This document shows, in pieces, positions 57,800 to 64,000 of a stretch of 64,000 nucleotides of DNA (position 1 is the first letter of the stretch; each line of letters opens with the position of its first letter). The position numbers and the translations under genes were made by a program. This stretch comes from Mycobacterium bourgelatii (GTDB lineage Bacteria; Actinomycetota; Actinomycetes; Mycobacteriales; Mycobacteriaceae). The notes below the pieces were generated by a model that saw nothing but the letters and a program-made list of their open reading frames with translations, was not told the DNA's origin and ran no database searches. The stretch spans positions 2,294,001 to 2,358,000 of the forward strand of contig NZ_BLKZ01000001.1 of assembly GCF_010723575.1 (NCBI RefSeq), given 5' to 3'.

Positions 57800-59003
57800 A
57801 TGACTGCGGTCCAGTTGTGGGCTGGTGTGGACGTCGGCAAGGAGCATCACTGGGTGTGCGTGGTCGATGACCACGGTGCGGTGGTGCTTTCCCGAAAGTT
57901 CGTCAACGACGAGCAACAGATCCGTGGACTTGTTTCCGATGTGGACAAGCTCGGTGGGCAGGTGTCTTGGACAGTGGATCTGACCACCGTCTACGCCACC
58001 CTGTTGTTGACGGTGCTCGCCGATGCCGGCAAGTCGGTGCGCTATCTGGCGGGCCGCCAGGTGTGGCAGGCCTCGGCGACCTACCGCGGCGGGGAGGCCA
58101 AGACCGACGCCAAGGACGCGCGGGTGATCGCCGATCAATCCCGGATGCGCGGTGCCGATCTGCCGGTGCTGCACCCCGGCGATGACGTGATCACCGAACT
58201 GCGGATGCTGACCGCCCATCGGACTGATCTGGTGGCTGATCGCACCCGCACCATCAACCGGCTGCGTCAACAGCTGGTAGCGGTCTGCCCGGCCCTGGAG
58301 CGAGCAGCTCAGCTGACCCAGGATCGTGGTTGGGTGGTGCTGCTGGCGCGCTACCAGCGTCCGAAAGCCATTCGGCAGAGCGGCCTTTCGCGGCTGACGC
58401 GGGTGCTGGCCGATGCCGGTGCGTAACGCCGCTGCAATCGCAGCGGCGGCCGTGGCTGCGGCGAAGACCCAGACGGTGCGCCTGCCGGGCGAAGAAGTCG
58501 CCGCTGGGCTGGTCGCACAACTGGCCCAGGAGGTGATCTCCCTCGATGAACGCATCAAGACCACCGACGCCGACATCGAGGGCCGATTTCGCCGCCATCC
58601 ACTTGCTGAAGTAATCACCAGCATGCCCGGCATGGGATTTCGGCTCGGCGCCGAATTCCTGGCCGCTGTTGGTGACCCGCCCTGATCGAGTCGGCTGACC
58701 AACTCGCGGCGTGGGCCGGGCTGGCCCCGGTCTCGCGACTCGGGGAAACGCACTGGACGCCTGCACACTCCGAAGCGCTACAGCCGACGACTGCGCCGGG
58801 TCATGTACATGTCCGCGCTCACCGCCATCCGCTGCGACCCGCTTTCCAAGGCCTATTACCAGCGCAAACGGAACGAAGGAAAACGACCGATCGCGGCCAC
58901 CATCTGCCTGGCGCGACGCCGCACCAACGTCCTCTACGCGCTCATCCGTGACAACCGCACCTGGCAACCCGACTCACCCCCAATCACACAGTCGGCGGCT
59001 TGA
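57800..59003 (+). pseudogene. decayed IS110-family transposase (IS1110/IS900-like)
   Basis: The first 209 residues from ATG 57800 are good IS110 sequence (LWAGVDVGKEHHWVCVVDD, AKTDAKDARVIADQSR). The frame then breaks three times: near 58420 (TAA instead of continuing to VRNAAAI), near 58680 (one base missing in GACCCGCCCTG) and near 58732 (about two bases missing after TCTCGCGA). The pieces together make a full-length transposase ending in ITQSAA at 59003. It is therefore inactive without recoding. Confidence 0.88.
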
Positions 59004-59355
59004 CATCTTCATTGAGAGTCCTCTCCTGCATATGAACCTGCGGTGGGTGACAACCCGGTAGGGCGGGCAGACAAGACATTGATGAGGCAGCGGACAGGCT
59101 CCTGATTAAGTCATGTCCGCCCTGCCAGGGCTGCTGTGGTACTTGCCCGCACGTCGCCGGTGAGACAAATCAATTGGAAGACAGCCCAGCAGGACGTCAG
59201 TCAGTGCGCGTGTCATCACCGGCAGCGAACGAGCAAGACCATCCTCACCCGAACTCGGTTAACAGGATCAATGTCAGTCCCGCTGGCTAGACCGTAGTTC
59301 CCCCTGGTTTGGTGATGAGTGTGCCGTGACCTGGGGTTTTGTGTTGTCTGCATGA
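59004..59355. other. 352-bp spacer inside the insertion-sequence island
   Basis: I see no gene here. The stretch GGGCGGGCAGACAAGAC (from 59071) and a related reversed GTCATGTCCGCCCTGCC near 59113 form an imperfect inverted repeat; this may be IS end sequence. Confidence 0.4.
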
Positions 59356-61086
59356 CTACTTGTAGCCCAGGCGGTGGGTGAGGCCGAGTAGTTCGAAGGC
59401 GTGGTGTTGTAGTGCGGTGGGGGTGGTGAATTTGGTGAACGTGGGCATGTCGTCGGTGGGCTGGATGTGGCTGGCGCAGATGGTGGCTAGGTCGGCGAGC
59501 AGGCTGGTGAAGCTGTGCACCGGGGTGTCGTCGGTGGTGCGTTTGCGGGAGGCTTTGGCTAGGGCGGCATCGGAACGTTGAGCGGGGGCAACGGGGTTGG
59601 TGCGTTTGGCGGCGGCTGCGGGTTTGTCGTGGTCGCGAAACAGCAGGGGGGCCAGGGCTTGTTTCATGTGCCAGCTGATGTAGTAGGACAGCATGCGTAG
59701 GAACATGTGGGCGCGGACCCGGTCGGCGAGGTGGTGGCGGATGGGTCGCACGTCAAGTTCACTGTTGAGGGTCCGGAAGAAGCGTTCGACGTCTTCGAGT
59801 CCCTTGTAGCGCAACACCACATCGTCACGGCCCAGGGCGGATTTGGGCAGGTTGGTACGCAGCACGTAGATGCCGTCGAGGGCGGCTTCGGCGGCGATGG
59901 CGTCTTCGTTGCGGGTGAAGGTGAATGAGTTGTCGGTGATGGTGATGTGGAAGTGTTTGGCCATCTTGTAGTGGTTGATCACCTTGCCTACCCGTAGCGC
60001 GATATCGTCTTTGCCGCGCAAGGGTCGGCGGGTTCGGGTGGTGGCGTCGGTAATGGCGGTGAGTTGTTTTTCGGTGGCGGCCAACAGGTCTTGGCGTTTT
60101 TGGGTGCGCTTTTGAGCTAGAGCGGGTTGTGGCAGCAGACCAGGCGTTCGCCGGGATAGTCCGGGGAGTTGATCTCAGCGAGGTCGTGTTCGTCGAACAA
60201 GCTCAGCTGCAGGGCGTCGGCTTGCACAAGGGCCTTGATCTGCGGGGCGCGCAGCGCGGTGATCCAGTCCAGACCGGCAGGGCGTAGTTCCTCGGTGATG
60301 CGCGCGCTGGTGATCATGCCGCGATCGCCGACAAGGGCCACCCGCGACAGTCCGAACCGGTTTTTCAGCTTATTGATTTGGGCGGTCAACGTTTTCGGGT
60401 CAGCGGTGTTGCCGTCGAACACTTCGATGGCAACCGGTATCCCGGCGGTGGTGGCCAGCAGCCCGTAGACGATCTGCAAACGTCCTTTGACCCCGTCACG
60501 GGCGTGTCCGATCTTGCCCAGGGGGCAGGTGCGGCCCTCAAAGGCCGCCGAGGACACGTCGTAGAGCACTAGGGTGCCATCGTTCAGATGCCGGGCGGCC
60601 AGCGCGGTTTCGATGGCATCTTTGCGGGCCAGCGCCCAGTCCATCGCCGCGTACAGGTCGTCCTCATCGGCCCCACTGACCCCCAGCACCTCGCCCAGTG
60701 AGCTGGTGGCGGTCTGGGTGCGCAAACCGCGTGCGGTGGCCAGCTTGATTCCGGGGCGATGACCTGGGCTACCAGCATCGCGGTGACCAGGTCGCGCCGC
60801 CGCGATGGTGTCGCGTCGATGAGATCTTCGACGCCCAGGGTCCGGGCGGTGCCCAGCACTGCGGCCACGTGCCCATGGGGCAGGCTGCGGGAGACCTCAA
60901 ACGACTCGGCCAGATCCCGCGTGGCGGCAGGCCTTTGAGGGCACGCTGTAGCTTTTCCACCTTGCGCTCGGGCCAGTGTGACAAGTTGGCCAGGGTGCGT
61001 GTTTTGACTTTGCCGTTGTCGCGGTAGGACTCCCGCAACAGCACCGCTGGCGGTGACCCACGGTTGGGAACCCGAGTCACGTACAT
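59356..61086 (-). pseudogene. decayed IS1634/IS4-type DDE transposase
   Basis: Read from ATG 61086 (YVTRVPNRGSPPAVLLRESY), the protein continues through three other frames: LPHGHVAAVLGTARTLGVED, then LGEVLGVSGADEDDLYAAMD with DGNTADPKT and LVGDRGMIT, then GLEDVERFFRTLNSELDVRP to the end at 59356. Each junction, near 60925, 60755 and 60118, is a -1 shift consistent with one lost base. The order and motifs (DVSSAAFEG, GDRGM, YKGLEDVER) are those of IS1634-like elements. It cannot make a functional transposase as it stands. Confidence 0.88.
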
Positions 61087-61185
61087 GATTACTTTATATC
61101 AACTTATCCGCGCTATATCTACGATATGCCAAGTTAACACGCCGAGCAATGCCATGATAATACATGACTACATTAGTACGCCCGC

Positions 61186-62853
61186 ATGAACGCCAAACAC
61201 CTGCTCACGAACAACATCGGGGATTCAGAACCCACTCAGCGGGGGGAACTACGGGCTAGAATCGAAAGTATGTTCGACTCCCAGTTGTCGATGTTCGACG
61301 ATCCGCAGCCCGCGCCGTCGAAGGCTCGGTTGACCGAGCGGGTGGTGCCGCAAGAGGCGTTGGCGTGGCTGGATGAGAGTTTGGTGCGGCGGGAGGCGTT
61401 GCTGTCCACGACCGCGGAGACCACGAAGTGGCTGGATCGGGTGCGGGCGGCGGCGCGGGTGGAGAATCAGGCCGCGGCCGCGCAGTTGGTGGCGATCGGG
61501 GAGTTGTTCGCCCAACGGTTCGCCGACTGTGGGTGTGATGAGGACTGGGCCATCGATGCGATGGCCGCGGTCGCCGCGGAGGTGGGGGCGGGGCTGCGGA
61601 TCAGTCGGGGGCTGGCTTTGAGCCGGCTGCATTATGCGCGGGTGATGCGTGAGCGCCTGCCTAAGACCGGGGAGGTGTTTGGTGCCGGGGACATCGACTT
61701 CCGTGCGTTCATCACGATCGCCTATCACACTGATGCGATCGAGGACCCGGAGATCCTGGCCCGCGTCGATGAGCTGATCGCCACCAATATCAGCCGCTGG
61801 CCCTCGCTGACCAGGGGCCGGTTGGCCGCGCAGGTGGACAAGATCGTGGCCTGCCAAGACCGCGATGCGCTGCGCCGGCGCGACCAGCAGCACACGGATC
61901 GGCAGGTGTGGATCGGCGGGGATCAGGACGGCATCTCGCGCATCGAGGGGTTCTTCCTGACCCCCGACGCCCACGCCCTGGACAAGCGGCTGTCGGCGCT
62001 GGCGGGCACCGTGTGTGCGCATGATCCGCGTAGCCGGGAGCAGCGCCGCGCTGATGCGTTGGGGGCACTGGCGGCCGGGGCGGACCGGCTGGCGTGTCAC
62101 TGCCAACGCAAAGACTGCACCGCCGCCGGGAAGAAGCCGGCCTCGCCGGTGGTCATCCACGTCATCGCCGAACAAGCCACCCTGCAGGGCGCCGGCACCG
62201 CCCCGGCCTGCGAGGTCCGCGCCGACGGGCTGATCACCCCTGAACTGGTGGCTGAGTTGGCTCACACCGCGACCGTGGTGCCGTTGGCTCATCCCGGCGA
62301 CACCGCGCCCGAACCGCATTATCGGCCGTCGAAGGCGTTGGCGGATTTCCTCAAGTGCCGGGATCTGACGTGTCGGTGGCCGGGGTGTGAGGTGTCGGCC
62401 TGGGACTGCCAGCTCGATCACACCATCCCCTACGCCCAGGGTGGGCCCACGCATGCGGGGAACATGAAGTGTTACTGCACTTTTCATCATTTGGTGAAGA
62501 CATTTGTCGGGTGGACCGAACAACAGCTGGCTGATGGCACCCTGATCCTGACGTCCCCGAACGGGGACACCCACGTCACCACCCCGGGCAGCGCGTTGCT
62601 GTTCCCCAGCCTGTGCCGGCCGGTGGGGGGCATGCCTCGTCTCAAGGTCGAGGGCACCGAGGACTATTGCGGGCAGCGCGCCGCGATGATGCCCCGCCGG
62701 CGCCGCACCCGCGCCCAAGACCGCGCCACACGGATCAAGGCCGAACGCAAACGCAACCGCGAAGCCCGCGCCAAGATCCGCATCTTCAGCATGACCGGCG
62801 AACTCGTACAAGGCCCACCGCTGGACCCCGACGACGAACCACCACCCTTCTAA
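61186..62853 (+). CDS. REP13E12 family protein (DUF222 with HNH nuclease domain)
   Basis: 555 residues from ATG 61186; a second ATG at 61270 (MFDSQLSMFDD) is a plausible alternative. The DUF222 region (about 60-330) is followed by an HNH motif around residues 390-440 (CRWPGC, LDHTIPYAQGG, CTFHH). The C-terminus is basic with RRRRTRAQDR. 13E12 repeats are dispersed in mycobacterial genomes and behave like mobile or prophage-associated units. The upstream 99 bp is markedly AT-rich, unlike its neighbours. Confidence 0.92.
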   Translation: MNAKHLLTNNIGDSEPTQRGELRARIESMFDSQLSMFDDPQPAPSKARLTERVVPQEALAWLDESLVRREALLSTTAETTKWLDRVRAAARVENQAAAAQLVAIGELFAQRFADCGCDEDWAIDAMAAVAAEVGAGLRISRGLALSRLHYARVMRERLPKTGEVFGAGDIDFRAFITIAYHTDAIEDPEILARVDELIATNISRWPSLTRGRLAAQVDKIVACQDRDALRRRDQQHTDRQVWIGGDQDGISRIEGFFLTPDAHALDKRLSALAGTVCAHDPRSREQRRADALGALAAGADRLACHCQRKDCTAAGKKPASPVVIHVIAEQATLQGAGTAPACEVRADGLITPELVAELAHTATVVPLAHPGDTAPEPHYRPSKALADFLKCRDLTCRWPGCEVSAWDCQLDHTIPYAQGGPTHAGNMKCYCTFHHLVKTFVGWTEQQLADGTLILTSPNGDTHVTTPGSALLFPSLCRPVGGMPRLKVEGTEDYCGQRAAMMPRRRRTRAQDRATRIKAERKRNREARAKIRIFSMTGELVQGPPLDPDDEPPPF

Positions 62854-62907
62854 CGGCGGAGGTTCCCCATATCTTCGAGGCCCCCGCGCGCCCACTAGCC
62901 TGGTTAC

Positions 62908-64000
62908 GTGCCAGATCCTGCTTCGTATCGCCCTGCGCCCGGGTCCATCCCGGTCGAGCCTGGCGTATATCGATTCCGGGACCAATACGGCCGGGTCATC
63001 TACGTCGGCAAGGCCAAGAGCCTGCGCAGCCGGCTGACCTCGTACTTTGCCGACATCTCGAGCTTGCATCCACGGACGCGGCAGATGGTGACCACCGCGG
63101 CCAAGGTCGAGTGGACGGTGGTCAACACCGAGGTCGAGGCCCTGCAGCTGGAGTACAACTGGATCAAGGAGTTCGATCCGCGATTCAACGTCCGCTACCG
63201 CGACGACAAGTCCTACCCGGTCCTGGCCGTCACCCTCAACGAGGAATTTCCGCGGCTGATGGTCTATCGCGGCCCGCGGCGCAAGGGCGTCCGATACTTC
63301 GGGCCCTACTCCCATGCCTGGGCCATCCGGGAAACGCTGGACCTGCTCACCCGGGTGTTCCCGGCGCGCACCTGTTCGGCAGGAGTTTTCAAGCGCCACA
63401 AGCAGATCGACCGCCCCTGCCTGCTCGGCTACATCGACAAGTGCTCCGCGCCCTGTGTGGGACGGGTCACCGCCGACGAACACCGCCAAATTGTCATCGA
63501 TTTCTGCGAGTTCCTGTCCGGCAAGACGGATCGCTACGCCCGCGAGCTCGAACAACAGATGAACGCCGCGGCCGAAAAACTCGACTTCGAGCGTGCCGCT
63601 CGACTGCGCGACGACCTATCCGCCCTGAAGCGGGCCATGGAGAAGCAGGCCGTGGTGTTCGGCGACGGCACCGACGCCGACGTGGTGGCGTTCGCCGACG
63701 ACGAGCTGGAAGCGGCGGTGCAGGTGTTCCACGTCCGGGGCGGCCGGGTGCGCGGCCAGCGCGGATGGATTGTGGAAAAGTCCGCAGACCCCAGCGACAC
63801 CGGCGAAGACCAGCTGGTCGAGCAATTCCTGACGCAGTTCTACGGCGAACAGGCCGAACTCGGCGGCGCCGCAGACGAAGCCATCAATCCGGTGCCGCGC
63901 GAGGTGCTGGTGCCGTGTCTGCCGTCCAACACCGACCAGCTGGTGAGCTGGCTGTCCGAACTCCGCGGTGGCAAGGTGGCGCTGCGGGTCCCGCGCCGCG
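62908..64000 (+). CDS. uvrC: excinuclease ABC subunit C (3' partial)
   Basis: The frame opens at GTG 62908 and runs off the window with 364 codons. The GIY-YIG nuclease is at residues 19-35 (GVYRFRD and IYVGKAKSLRSRL), and the UvrB-interacting UVR motif lies near 205-235 (LDFERAARLRDDLSALKRAMEKQ). UvrC makes both cuts in nucleotide excision repair. The RNase H-like C-terminal nuclease is outside the window. It is the right-hand core anchor, matching Rv1420. Confidence 0.97.
   Translation, partial: MPDPASYRPAPGSIPVEPGVYRFRDQYGRVIYVGKAKSLRSRLTSYFADISSLHPRTRQMVTTAAKVEWTVVNTEVEALQLEYNWIKEFDPRFNVRYRDDKSYPVLAVTLNEEFPRLMVYRGPRRKGVRYFGPYSHAWAIRETLDLLTRVFPARTCSAGVFKRHKQIDRPCLLGYIDKCSAPCVGRVTADEHRQIVIDFCEFLSGKTDRYARELEQQMNAAAEKLDFERAARLRDDLSALKRAMEKQAVVFGDGTDADVVAFADDELEAAVQVFHVRGGRVRGQRGWIVEKSADPSDTGEDQLVEQFLTQFYGEQAELGGAADEAINPVPREVLVPCLPSNTDQLVSWLSELRGGKVALRVPRR

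Noticed and set aside
57551..58768. N-terminal extension of the IS110 transposase frame
   Set aside because: The extension is antisense to the second transposase and the family N-terminus begins at the GTG at 57550.
61249..63555. A 768-codon minus-strand open frame opposite the 13E12 gene and uvrC
   Set aside because: It is antisense to two clear genes, lacks recognisable domains and follows from high GC at third positions.

Overview
The window is chromosomal DNA of a slow-growing mycobacterium outside the M. tuberculosis complex. It is GC-rich, uses many GTG starts and carries two PE_PGRS genes and a REP13E12-type gene. From about 7.7 kb to the right end the gene order follows M. tuberculosis Rv1367c to Rv1420, with several lineage-specific differences. 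The sequence alone does not fix the species; the M. kansasii/szulgai/gordonae/marinum group is a reasonable guess.

Left accessory part (1-8959): the tail of a PLP-dependent decarboxylase, a small 3Fe-4S ferredoxin, a divergent response regulator/sensor kinase pair, then an oxidation cassette of cytochrome P450, mycofactocin-type (NDMA-dependent) alcohol dehydrogenase and aldehyde dehydrogenase. Together these could take a substrate from C-H to alcohol, aldehyde and acid. An FAD monooxygenase and a serine beta-lactamase-like protein follow on the other strand.

Lipid part (9-14.7 kb): the lipoprotein gene lprF behind a structured leader, then a tightly coupled trio of cytochrome b5/desaturase-type enzyme, Pks18-type long-chain alpha-pyrone synthase and sulfotransferase, and a convergent methyltransferase. 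A frameshifted PE_PGRS gene (15.1-17.8 kb) separates this from the pyr operon.

Core part (18.3-31.5 kb): pyrR-pyrB-pyrC-(PH-domain membrane protein)-carA-carB-pyrF, preceded by a recognisable PyrR-binding loop, then mihF, gmk, rpoZ, coaBC and metK. PE15/PPE20, which lie between pyrF and mihF in M. tuberculosis, are absent.

31.6-44.4 kb: a flavin-reductase-like protein, a Baeyer-Villiger-type monooxygenase with cyp132 and its divergent AraC regulator, a complete PE_PGRS25-like gene, lipH/lipI, a YhhN membrane protein, a helicase-defective PriA, and a MarR regulator next to a methyltransferase it probably controls. vapBC10 and the Rv1403c paralogue are absent.

44.5-56.3 kb: fmt-rsmB-rpe-ribD, the convergent lprG-P55 lipid export operon, then ribE, ribBA, ribH, a PH-domain protein and lprH. 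In place of Rv1413/Rv1414 there is a membrane Ser/Thr kinase whose extracytoplasmic domain is an LprG-like lipid-binding fold. This kinase is the most unusual feature of the window.

56.3-62.9 kb is a mobile-element island replacing Rv1419: an intact IS110-family transposase, a decayed second IS110-type transposase, a decayed IS1634/IS4-type transposase and a 13E12 HNH protein. uvrC runs off the right edge. No tRNA, rRNA or CRISPR array was seen.
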